A stretch of 64,000 nucleotides of DNA, taken from the NCBI GenBank assembly GCA_023426145.1, contig JAFABG010000040.1, forward strand, positions 186,001-250,000, written 5' to 3'. Shown piece after piece: positions 37,444 to 44,957 of the stretch. A program made the position numbers and the translations under genes. Under the pieces are notes generated by a model. That model did not search any database. It was not told the origin of the DNA and worked only from the letters and a program-made list of their open reading frames with translations. Numbering within the stretch: the stretch's first letter is position 1; the number at the start of each line of letters is the position of its first letter. The stretch comes from Bacteroidota bacterium. Its GTDB lineage: Bacteria > Bacteroidota > Bacteroidia > Bacteroidales > Bacteroidaceae.

Positions 37444-39048
37444 TTATCGGTCGATGTCCGGAACTACATAGTCCAATGTTCCTCCGATAGCTATCAAGTC
37501 AGCAATCTTAGCATCTTTACAAATCGTGTCGATGGCTGCTACTAATGGCAATCCAGTGGCACGGTAGTGCAGACGATAAGGCGTTTTGTCGCCTTGGCTT
37601 TCTAGAAATACCCCAAATTCTCCACGGCTACCTTCTACGGCTGCATAATAGCTGCCTTCTGGAACCCGGATAATCGGTTTCATCTTTTCCTGATATGGCC
37701 CTTCAGGGATATTATCTATTAATTGCTCAATGATGTTCAGACTTTCCATAATCTCGTCCATACGTACCAGATAACGGGCAAAGCAATCTCCTTCGGTGTA
37801 TACAATTTCTTTAAAATTTACTTTATCATATACGCCGTAGGGCATTCGTTTGCGGACGTCGCAAGCCCAACCTGAAGCACGACCAGTACCTCCAGTGCAA
37901 CCAAAAGAGATGGCATCTTCGCGACTCAACACACCCACACCTTTTAAACGAGTTTGGGCGATGATGTTGCCTGTGAATATATCATGATATTCATGAATGA
38001 TACCTCTCATATAAGGAATAAATTCTTTTACTCGCTTAACGAAGTTCGGATGCAGGTCTGCTTGTACACCACCAATGGTGTTATAGTTCATGATTAATCG
38101 TCCACCACAAGTCTCTTCGAAAATATCAAGAATCATTTCGCGCTCACGGAATCCGTAGAAGAAAGCGGTCAATGCTCCAAGATCCATGGCCAAACATGAA
38201 TAAAACAGTAAGTGAGAATCGATACGTTGAAGCTCATCCATAATGGTGCGGATGTACTTGACACGGTCACTCACTTCAATACCCATTGCTTTCTCAATAC
38301 ACATGCATAAAGCATGGCGATTCTGGTGTGCTCCCAGATAATCGAGTCGATCTGTTAAAGCTAGTGTTTGAGGGTAGGTGAGGCTTTCGTTCATCTTTTC
38401 GATTCCGCGATGGATGTAGCCGCAGTTAGCATCTATTTTGCGTATGATTTCACCCTCAAGAGAGACTCTGAAGCGCATAACGCCATGGGTAGCAGGGTGT
38501 TGAGGCCCAATGTTCACCACATATTCTTCTTCTCCAAATAGTTTTGTCTCTTTGTTCTTTATGGTTCCGTCCGGGTTAAGCTCTATTTCCTGAGTTGTGT
38601 CGAAGGTTTCTTCGTTAGTCATACAGAGCGGATTTTCTTTCTCCGGATCATTGTCTTTACGCATAGGGTATCCCACCCAGTCGTTGCGTAAGTAAAGGCG
38701 GCGCATGTCGGGATGACCAACGAAGATGATGCCATAAAAGTCGAACGCTTCACGTTCGTAAAAATCGGCAATCTTCCAAATGTCGGTCACAGATGGAATT
38801 TCGGGCTGTTCGCGATTAGTCACAGAAGTTTTAAGCTGCACTTGTTCGCCTGTGATTGTGGATTCCAAATGGTAGACCACGCCTAAACCACGAAGCTTTT
38901 CCGGTGCGTCTTTTTCATCTGCCACTCCCCAGTCCATACCGGTCAGACTTACGAGGAAGTCCATTTGCTTTTCATTTCGCAAACGCAGCATTTCGTCATG
39001 TAGTGCTGCAGGGGCTATAAATTGAATTTCTTGCATAATTGTTTTCAA
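37444..39048 (-). CDS. nuoCD: NADH-quinone oxidoreductase fused subunit C/D
   Basis: A 534-residue fusion. Residues 1-145 are NuoC-like (IADFYEREAFDFYGIIFVGH); residues about 175-534 are the NuoD 49-kDa subunit starting VNIGPQHPATHGVMRF and ending in the conserved DIDR. NuoD lines the quinone pocket beside cluster N2. The NuoC part is shorter than a stand-alone NuoC. An in-frame ATG four codons later (39036) is an alternative start. Confidence 0.95.
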   Translation of the reverse strand: MKTIMQEIQFIAPAALHDEMLRLRNEKQMDFLVSLTGMDWGVADEKDAPEKLRGLGVVYHLESTITGEQVQLKTSVTNREQPEIPSVTDIWKIADFYEREAFDFYGIIFVGHPDMRRLYLRNDWVGYPMRKDNDPEKENPLCMTNEETFDTTQEIELNPDGTIKNKETKLFGEEEYVVNIGPQHPATHGVMRFRVSLEGEIIRKIDANCGYIHRGIEKMNESLTYPQTLALTDRLDYLGAHQNRHALCMCIEKAMGIEVSDRVKYIRTIMDELQRIDSHLLFYSCLAMDLGALTAFFYGFREREMILDIFEETCGGRLIMNYNTIGGVQADLHPNFVKRVKEFIPYMRGIIHEYHDIFTGNIIAQTRLKGVGVLSREDAISFGCTGGTGRASGWACDVRKRMPYGVYDKVNFKEIVYTEGDCFARYLVRMDEIMESLNIIEQLIDNIPEGPYQEKMKPIIRVPEGSYYAAVEGSRGEFGVFLESQGDKTPYRLHYRATGLPLVAAIDTICKDAKIADLIAIGGTLDYVVPDIDR

Positions 39049-39076
39049 TGAAGAATTGAGATTCCTTCCTTCTTTT

Positions 39077-39670
39077 TTATTTCATATAATCCGGTTTCTT
39101 CTCTTTTCTATTTGTTCCACCAAAGAACTTTTCTACTTTTACTTTGCGTTGTAATTGCATCATACCATAATAGAAAGCTTCCGGACGAGGTGGACATCCC
39201 GGGATATAAACATCTACAGGAAGAATTTTGTCCACTCCGTTCAGCACATGGTAGGACTTCTTAAAAGGACCTCCACTTACAGCACATCCCCCCACAGCGA
39301 TAACATACTTAGGATCGGGCATTTGATCATATAAACGTTTCAAAACCGGTGCCATCTTATTGGTTATTGTACCACAAACCATGATCATATCTGCCTGGCG
39401 CGGACTGGCACGGGCTACTTCAAACCCAAAACGGGCCATGTCATAACGCGCGGCACCCAGTGCCATGAACTCGATTCCGCAACAGCTTGTTGCGAAAGTA
39501 AGTGGCCATAGTGAATTACTACGTCCCCAGTTGACCAGGTCGTCGAGAACTCCGAGGAAAACATTTGCTCCTCCGGCATTGAGTTCTTTGACCAACTTTT
39601 CCAATGATTCATTATCGATGAATTCATCATACGGAATTGATTTTATTTTCGGCTTTTTGGTTATTTCCAT
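39077..39670 (-). CDS. nuoB: NADH-quinone oxidoreductase subunit B
   Basis: A 197-residue subunit carrying the terminal 4Fe-4S cluster N2. The ligands are the tandem Cys in TSCCGIEFMALG, the Cys in VCGTITNKM and the Cys in VPGCPPRPEAFYYG. I start it at 39670 (MEITKKPKIK). The frame stays open to 39862, but the extra 64 residues overlap nuoA in another frame and do not look like NuoB. With this start, nuoB overlaps the end of nuoA by 10 bases. Confidence 0.94.
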   Translation of the reverse strand: MEITKKPKIKSIPYDEFIDNESLEKLVKELNAGGANVFLGVLDDLVNWGRSNSLWPLTFATSCCGIEFMALGAARYDMARFGFEVARASPRQADMIMVCGTITNKMAPVLKRLYDQMPDPKYVIAVGGCAVSGGPFKKSYHVLNGVDKILPVDVYIPGCPPRPEAFYYGMMQLQRKVKVEKFFGGTNRKEKKPDYMK

Positions 39671-40011
39671 TCCAAAGCTCCTTTCCTCCAGGCATAAGCA
39701 AGGCCTAGAACTAAAATAATAAAGAAGAAGAGAATACTGACAAGGCCTTGAGGCCCCATTTCGCGCATTACGACTGCCCATGGAAAAAGAAATGCAGTTT
39801 CCACATCGAACATCAAAAATAAGATGGCGAACAAGTAGTAACCTACTCGGAACTGCATCCAAGACTTACCGCGGGTAGGTATACCACATTCATAGGCTTC
39901 GAACTTTTGTTCGTTGTACGAACGGGGTGAAATAGCCCGAGAAAGAGCTATCACTATACCGACAAAAGAGAGCGCTGTCAGTAAAACAACAACTAAAAAT
40001 GTAAAATTCAT
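39661..40011 (-). CDS. nuoA: NADH-quinone oxidoreductase subunit A
   Basis: A 116-residue, three-span membrane subunit and first gene of the nuo operon. Conserved: KFEAYECGIPTRG and FLMFDVETAFLFPWA. No exact TAnnTTTG box lies directly upstream; transcription may come from the promoter of the small gene at 40125-40502. Confidence 0.95.
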   Translation of the reverse strand: MNFTFLVVVLLTALSFVGIVIALSRAISPRSYNEQKFEAYECGIPTRGKSWMQFRVGYYLFAILFLMFDVETAFLFPWAVVMREMGPQGLVSILFFFIILVLGLAYAWRKGALEWK

Positions 40012-40124
40012 AATTTCTATAGCTGTTTAGATTGAATATTATACAGAAATGAGCAATTAATTTCTCCGCACCCGGAGCGAACCAACTGCAATGAATTGAC
40101 GTATTATGTACCTTTTTGTACTAT

Positions 40125-40502
40125 CTAAATGATGATTTTCCTTAGCCCATATATATAATATGTAACAGGGTCATAATAGCTTTTAGGAAGGGGAAGATGG
40201 GAGACCTGTGGCGGATTTTGTGTGTCCTTGTATTCGTAGAAAGTAGTGATTAGTAGTTCTACACTTTTCTCTGCAGGGACATGTACGACATCTATATGGC
40301 TCAAGTCACAGGACTGGGTAGTATAAAAATGATAAAGATGTTCGAGCGCATTGCGGACAGGATGATTCTGAGACACGTAGCATTTCTTTTGGCCATAAGT
40401 AGTGAATCCTGCTTTGCAATTCTCTTTAATTATTTCGTTCGAAACAACGCAGATGAGCAAAGCAAGTACTAAAAATAATCCATATTTTAAGCTTTGTTTC
40501 AT
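40125..40502 (-). CDS. Small exported or membrane-anchored protein, unknown
   Basis: A 125-residue protein with one N-terminal hydrophobic segment (YGLFLVLALLICVVSNEII) acting as signal or anchor. The rest is soluble, with three Cys after the anchor and several His and Tyr. I do not recognise the family. A good promoter lies at 40522-40555 on the minus strand, and nuoA begins 113 bases downstream with no clear terminator between. It may therefore be the first gene of the nuo transcription unit. Confidence 0.65.
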   Translation of the reverse strand: MKQSLKYGLFLVLALLICVVSNEIIKENCKAGFTTYGQKKCYVSQNHPVRNALEHLYHFYTTQSCDLSHIDVVHVPAEKSVELLITTFYEYKDTQNPPQVSHLPLPKSYYDPVTYYIYGLRKIII

Positions 40503-40521
40503 TATCCTATCTTAGTGGCTG

Positions 40522-40555
40522 CAAATATATAACTAATATTCATATTTTTTGCAAA
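40522..40555 (-). promoter_or_regulatory. Promoter of the small gene and possibly nuo
   Basis: On the minus strand TTTG (40555-40552) and TATATTTG (40529-40522) are separated by 22 bases, close to the Bacteroidetes consensus spacing. It lies 20 bases upstream of the 40502 start. Confidence 0.6.
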
Positions 40556-40703
40556 GTCTAGATAGCAAAAAAGCATTTTTTAACGTGGTACTTTTTATTC
40601 TATGTGCTTTATTTCGAGCATTTATATGGGGATATTGTACTTCTAAGTAGATGCCATGGGCCGGTTTTATCTTTCATTTGCTCCACATCAAGAGAAAAGT
40701 CAG

Positions 40704-40723
40704 CATACTAGAAATCTAGTATG
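40704..40723. repeat. 20-bp palindrome, possible operator
   Basis: CATACTAGA and TCTAGTATG are perfect inverted 9-mers separated by AA. The size and symmetry fit a dimeric regulator site, but no promoter is visible beside it. Confidence 0.5.
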
Positions 40724-40799
40724 GAAGCTTAATAGATCTATCAATAGCATAAGTGCCAAGGTAACTTTCTTTTTCTTATAACTAGCTGGTATCAATAGT

Positions 40800-40883
40800 A
40801 GCCGACTGGAGTTGTCCAATCAGCCGACTGAAGTTGACTGATTGGACAACCCTAGTTGGCTAGTTGGACAACTCCAGTCGGCT
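40800..40883. repeat. Composite palindrome of four 22-base units
   Basis: The arms 40800-40819 (AGCCGACTGGAGTTGTCCAA) and 40864-40883 are perfect 20-bp inverted repeats. An inner perfect 13-bp pair, GTTGTCCAATCAG (40811-40823) and CTGATTGGACAAC (40838-40850), competes with them. The element reads as two forward units (from 40800 and 40822) followed by two inverted units (40840-40861, 40862-40883), all with 22-base period. No T-run follows. Confidence 0.8.
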
Positions 40884-41259
40884 TTATAATAATAACTACA
40901 TAGTGTAGCATAGAGCAATGACATGTCTGTATTAATAAGTATTCTTTGTTTCTCAAAAAAAAATAGACTTACCTGATAAGTTATTGCTAGTTAATAACCT
41001 ACACTGAAACTCCGATGGTGGAAATCATAGCCATCTTATGAAATAATAAAGAAGAAGACGAAATCGCGTTTTATGTCAGATTTAGAGTACTATAAAATAC
41101 AGGAGTAATAAAATAATGAGCAACAAAGATTTTATTTAATAAGATAAGGTGTGATCTCGATTGTTTATTTTCTAGTTTATCTTGTTTTTGCGGAATGAGC
41201 TATAGCAGCTTTATGTTATGCAAGTGAAAGTTGGCTTAGTATGTTGACATGAGTCTATT

Positions 41260-41640
41260 TTACAAGGAATAGAGTTTTCTGTTATTTTTTATAGTTTCCA
41301 TATTCTTAAATGCCCAATTAATTAGGGCGCGAATATTGGGTAGTAGGTCATGCCCGAGATCTGTGAGTTTGTATTCAACCCTTGGTGGAATTTCTGCATA
41401 CATTTTGCGTGAAATTATACCATCGGATTCTAGTAATCTTAAAGTCGAAGTGAGCATTTTCTGAGAGATATCCTCCAAAGCCTTGTTGATCTCATTGAAA
41501 CGCAGCGGGCCTTTATCTCCTAAAAGATCAATGATTAGGATAGCCCACTTGCCACCTATTCCGTCTAGGACGGCTCTCACAGGGCATACCTCTTGTAATT
41601 CTTTCTTGGTTTTCATTAGTTCTTTCTTTTTTGGTTGCAT
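41260..41640 (-). CDS. HxlR-family transcriptional regulator
   Basis: A 126-residue winged-helix regulator with the family pattern CPVRAVLDGIGGKWAILIIDLL, then LRFNEINKALEDISQKMLTSTLRLLE and RVEYKLTDLG. The conserved N-terminal Cys is often the redox or electrophile sensor in quinone- and aldehyde-responsive members. The start may be 41616 (MKTKKELQEV). It follows the oxidoreductase gene on the same strand and probably controls this cluster. Confidence 0.93.
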   Translation of the reverse strand: MQPKKKELMKTKKELQEVCPVRAVLDGIGGKWAILIIDLLGDKGPLRFNEINKALEDISQKMLTSTLRLLESDGIISRKMYAEIPPRVEYKLTDLGHDLLPNIRALINWAFKNMETIKNNRKLYSL

Positions 41641-41661
41641 CAGATTATTAATCAGAAGGTT

Positions 41662-41694
41662 CCATCATCCTCAAAATAAGAAAGAGGATGGTGG
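41662..41694 (-). promoter_or_regulatory. Intergenic hairpin between oxidoreductase and hxlR genes
   Basis: CCATCATCCTC (41662-41672) pairs with GAGGATGGTGG (41684-41694) with one wobble. On the transcribed strand no T-run follows, so it looks more like an mRNA-processing or stability structure than a terminator. Confidence 0.4.
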
Positions 41695-41706
41695 AGGTTC
41701 TTTAAC

Positions 41707-42225
41707 TTATTGGGTAATAAATGCTAGATAAGCATCCATATCTTTGGCTAAACGTTCCTGTGCATCAGGAGTATAAGCTCCTAGGAAAGCATTGTGCCCG
41801 ATATAGTTGGCACCTACAAATTTTATAGTCGACTCCATAGGCTTAAGTAATTCATCTACGGTGCCAAACACTGTTTCTGTGTAAGCTTCACTGATTCCAG
41901 CTGTTGAGATAACTACCCCAAATTCTTTTCCTTTTAGCTTGTCTCCGCCAGCACCATATGCCCAGCCTTGTAGCCAAACTTCATCAATCCATTTTTTTAG
42001 CAATGGGGGCGTGCTATACCATTGGAAAGGGTATTCAAGAATAACTCTATCTCCACTTTCTAGCAATTTCTGCTCTGCTGCTACATCTATATTCCAATCG
42101 GGATACTTTTGATATAAATTATGTATTTCTATTTCTGGATTTGTCTGTTGTAGAGTTTCAATCCTTGCTTTGTTGATATGGGATTGAGAAAGGTCTGGAT
42201 GAGCTAGTATAATAATTGTTTTCAT
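41707..42225 (-). CDS. NAD(P)H-dependent oxidoreductase, flavodoxin-like fold
   Basis: A 172-residue protein of the NQO1/KefF/MdaB-like flavin reductase family. It begins with the flavodoxin-fold strand TIIILAHPDLSQSHINK and has the family segments RVILEYPFQWYSTPPLLKKW and GYVISTAG-like GVVISTAGISEAY. Such enzymes reduce quinones by two electrons. I start it at 42225; an open frame extends to 42297 but runs into the yceI-like gene. It belongs to a four-gene minus-strand set with DoxX, YceI and HxlR. Confidence 0.92.
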   Translation of the reverse strand: MKTIIILAHPDLSQSHINKARIETLQQTNPEIEIHNLYQKYPDWNIDVAAEQKLLESGDRVILEYPFQWYSTPPLLKKWIDEVWLQGWAYGAGGDKLKGKEFGVVISTAGISEAYTETVFGTVDELLKPMESTIKFVGANYIGHNAFLGAYTPDAQERLAKDMDAYLAFITQ

Positions 42226-42247
42226 TTCATTTCTTTTTGTAATTCTA

Positions 42248-42823
42248 TTATTTTGCAGGGCTGAATTCTGCGTTGGCGATGATTCTAATCTCATCACTGA
42301 TCATAGCGTTGGGGAATTTCTCACCTAACTTGTAATCAGATCTTTTAATAGTTCCTTTAATTTGGAAGCCGGCTGTTTCTGCATTATTCATTGAGTTGAT
42401 CACTGTTCCGAAGTATTGTACATCTAATACGACTGATTTGGTGATGCCATGAAATGTTAATGTACCATACAGTTTACCTTTGTTTTTTCCTGTCTTTTTT
42501 AAGAGAGTACTCTTAAAAGTAAGTGTCGGATATTTTTCTACATCAAAGAAGTCAGCTGAGCGTAAGTGGTTGTCACGTGCTTCGATATCAGTATTGATAC
42601 TCGCTACTTTGGCTGTTACTTCGATCTGAGCATCAGAATAATCCGCTTTTGAAGTGGTAACTTTTACAGCGAAATCAGAGAAGCGTCCGTCGATTTCCGA
42701 TACGGTTAGATGTTTTACTACGAATCCTAAACGTGAGTGAGCGGGATCGTTAGTCCATGTTGTTTGGGCGTAAGTAGCTAAAGAGCTAATTGCCACTACT
42801 GCTAAAATTAAAAACTTTTTCAT
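42248..42823 (-). CDS. YceI family periplasmic protein
   Basis: A 191-residue lipocalin-like YceI protein with a signal peptide (MKKFLILAVVAISSLATYAQ). Conserved: WTNDPAHSRLGFVVKHL, DNHLRSADFFDVEKYP and GTLTFHGITKSVVLDV. The family binds isoprenoid quinone-like or amphiphilic lipids in its barrel. It starts 42 bases after the DoxX gene, and its grouping with a quinone-type reductase suggests handling of a lipid-soluble redox compound (inference). Confidence 0.94.
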   Translation of the reverse strand: MKKFLILAVVAISSLATYAQTTWTNDPAHSRLGFVVKHLTVSEIDGRFSDFAVKVTTSKADYSDAQIEVTAKVASINTDIEARDNHLRSADFFDVEKYPTLTFKSTLLKKTGKNKGKLYGTLTFHGITKSVVLDVQYFGTVINSMNNAETAGFQIKGTIKRSDYKLGEKFPNAMISDEIRIIANAEFSPAK

Positions 42824-42865
42824 TGTTGTTTCTTTTTAAATGATTGATATGGTTTGAATTGTGAA

Positions 42866-43276
42866 CTAATCCCAGATGTACTTACTGCTGACTGCATATT
42901 TTCCACCTCCCGTAAAGGCAAGTGCTACTGCTCCTAAGAAATATAGTCCTAGTAACTCAAGAGCCCATCCTCCTTGTTCGTTTAGGGTAAAGATGGTTTG
43001 TGAGTGCACTAATAAAGTAGCTACTAAACAGTTGAATGCAAAAACTGCTGCTGCTCCTCGCGTACATAGCCCGATGATAATAAGTAAAGGTGCTATAACT
43101 TCTCCAACATAAACTCCGTAAGCGACAAACGAAGGAAGTCCTGCATTAAGGACAACTTGTTCGATAAAACCTGCGCCGTGTTGTAGTTTGGAGATGCCAT
43201 GCAGTAGCATTAATCCACCTACACTGATGCGTAGTATCAACAATCCTAAATCAATGTTTTTTTCTAAAACTTTCAT
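42866..43276 (-). CDS. DoxX family membrane protein
   Basis: A 136-residue, four-span membrane protein with DoxX signatures: LGLLILRISVGGLMLLHGISKL near the N-terminus and GVYVGEVIAPLLIIIGL in the middle. DoxX proteins occur with redox and thiol-stress enzymes. It is the first gene of the four-gene cluster. No exact TAnnTTTG box is visible before it. Confidence 0.92.
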   Translation of the reverse strand: MKVLEKNIDLGLLILRISVGGLMLLHGISKLQHGAGFIEQVVLNAGLPSFVAYGVYVGEVIAPLLIIIGLCTRGAAAVFAFNCLVATLLVHSQTIFTLNEQGGWALELLGLYFLGAVALAFTGGGKYAVSSKYIWD

Positions 43277-43506
43277 GTTCTTTCTTTTTTAATGGTTTCT
43301 TATGTATATAATATAATGTTTTATCTGTTACTCTCTTATAGAATGTAATTTCCCTATAGATTGTTTGGCTATAAAAGAATGTTTTTTTGATAAGTTTGGG
43401 TTTGTGTTATGTAAGTGTCAGATAATTAGATGAATATAAATTGTGATTGATTTTGAAATTAACGTTTAATAACGTTTTCTGGAGGGCTTGAACTTTATAA
43501 AAAAAA
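43277..43506. other. Interval between trkA and the DoxX gene
   Basis: AT-rich, with no ORF I can support and no trkH fragment. The doxX promoter should be here, but I cannot pick a clear box. Confidence 0.45.
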
Positions 43507-43544
43507 GAAGCATAGTAGATATTATGAATTATCTACCATGCTTC
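43501..43544 (-). terminator. Terminator of dxs-trkA
   Basis: GAAGCATAGTAGATA (43507-43521) pairs with TATCTACCATGCTTC (43530-43544) with one wobble. The plus-strand A-run on the left becomes the T-run after the hairpin in the minus transcript. Confidence 0.8.
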
Positions 43545-43614
43545 CATCTAATATATTGCTTAAGCGGCTATTATCGAGAACAACGATTGTTCTATTGGAT
43601 CATTATTTAGGGAT

Positions 43615-44955
43615 TCAATTGAAGAATTTCTCTACTTTCTTAATCATCATATTTAAGCAGAATACAACCACATGGTCACCAGCGCGAATTAGTGTATCTC
43701 CAGTAACTAGCACACCTTCGCCATTACGAATCATACCGCCAATAGTTGCTCCCTTGGGTAGCCCTAGGTCTTTAATTAAACATTTAGTAGCTTTTGAACC
43801 AGAAGCGACTGTGAATTCAGCAACGTCGGCGTTTGCAAATGTCAGACATTTTACGTTGGAAACGTCTGCATCCAACATCATTTGATAAATGTGACTTGCA
43901 GCAATCATCTTCTTGTTAATAACTGTGCCGATGTCTAGGCTTTCCGCCATACTGATATAATCGATATTCTCGACTTCTGCAACTGTTTTTTCTACGCCCA
44001 TTCGTTTTGCAGCCAGGCAAGCTAGAATATTGGTCTCAGAATTATCTGTTAAAGCAACGAAAGCTTCAGTGTTCTTTAGACCTTCTTCTATGAGCAAATC
44101 CATGTCACGTCCATCACCATTGATAATCATGGTTTTGTCGCTTAATAACTCTGTCAGTCGGTTGCAACGGTTGATATCGTTATCAACAATTTTCACCTGC
44201 ATGTAGTCAGGCACATATTGAGCAGTACGTACAGCAATGCGGCTACCGCCCATAATCATCACATTACGTACGTCAGCATAGTCCTCTTTGCCGGCTATTT
44301 TTCTTATATACGGAATGTATTTGCGGGTAGTAGTGAAATAAACTATATCATTAAGTTTGACTACATCGTCACCACGTGGGATGATGGTTTCTGTGCCACG
44401 TTTGATGGCTACAATGTGGTAAGGAATATCGGGAGCACCGAGCTGATGCAGAGGGATGTTTAGTATCTCAGCAGTTTCATTCATTTTGGTACCGATGAGT
44501 ATTAATGCACCTCCGCAGAACTCCCACCATTGGCGTACCCAACTCATACGCATCGATGATACGATCTCTTTGGCAGCCAGCATTTCTGGGTAGATTAACG
44601 AATGTACTCCCAGTTTTTGGAAAAACTCTTTGTTCTTAGGTAGAAGATATTCGTAATTATCAATACGTGCAACTGTCTTTTTAGCTCCTAGATTGGTTGC
44701 TATCATACAAGCAGTCATATTTCGGCTTTCGTCAGGAGTCACGGCGATGAATAGATCGGCTTCTTTTACGCCTACTTCTTTCAATCCAGAGATAGAGGAG
44801 GGTGAGGCTGTAACAGTCAGTAAGTCAAAATTCGAGCTAAGTGCACTTAACTTTTCTTCGTCATCATCAATTAGGATAATATCCTGCTTTTCGCGGGATA
44901 ATAATTTAGCCAAGTGGGTGCCTACATTACCGGCACCTGCGATAATAATCTTCAT
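43615..44955 (-). CDS. trkA: Trk potassium transport regulatory subunit TrkA
   Basis: A 446-residue cytoplasmic NAD-binding regulator of a Trk/Ktr potassium channel, with two RCK N/C repeats. The first Rossmann motif is IIAGAGNVGTHLAKLL with IDDDEEKL. The second is degenerate (IMGGSRIAVRTAQYV, with VDNDINR). Two TrkA_C domains lie near 145-225 and 365-446. It starts 2 bases after the dxs stop and is surely cotranscribed. The channel gene trkH is not found downstream, where a terminator follows at once. Confidence 0.94.
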   Translation of the reverse strand: MKIIIAGAGNVGTHLAKLLSREKQDIILIDDDEEKLSALSSNFDLLTVTASPSSISGLKEVGVKEADLFIAVTPDESRNMTACMIATNLGAKKTVARIDNYEYLLPKNKEFFQKLGVHSLIYPEMLAAKEIVSSMRMSWVRQWWEFCGGALILIGTKMNETAEILNIPLHQLGAPDIPYHIVAIKRGTETIIPRGDDVVKLNDIVYFTTTRKYIPYIRKIAGKEDYADVRNVMIMGGSRIAVRTAQYVPDYMQVKIVDNDINRCNRLTELLSDKTMIINGDGRDMDLLIEEGLKNTEAFVALTDNSETNILACLAAKRMGVEKTVAEVENIDYISMAESLDIGTVINKKMIAASHIYQMMLDADVSNVKCLTFANADVAEFTVASGSKATKCLIKDLGLPKGATIGGMIRNGEGVLVTGDTLIRAGDHVVVFCLNMMIKKVEKFFN

Positions 44956-44957
44956 GT

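Larger units (their letters stand above)
40503..41259. other. 757-bp gene-free interval
   Basis: Contains the promoter at 40522-40555, a 20-bp palindrome at 40704-40723 and the composite palindrome at 40800-40883. The remaining sequence is AT-rich and shows no ORF or RNA gene that I can support. Confidence 0.6.

Noticed and set aside
39671..39862. N-terminal extension of NuoB
   Set aside because: It overlaps nuoA in another frame and has no NuoB similarity. The internal ATG at 39670 gives normal length.
40800..40883. Insertion-sequence remnant
   Set aside because: No transposase fragment or target-site duplication is visible, although a mobile repeat cannot be excluded.
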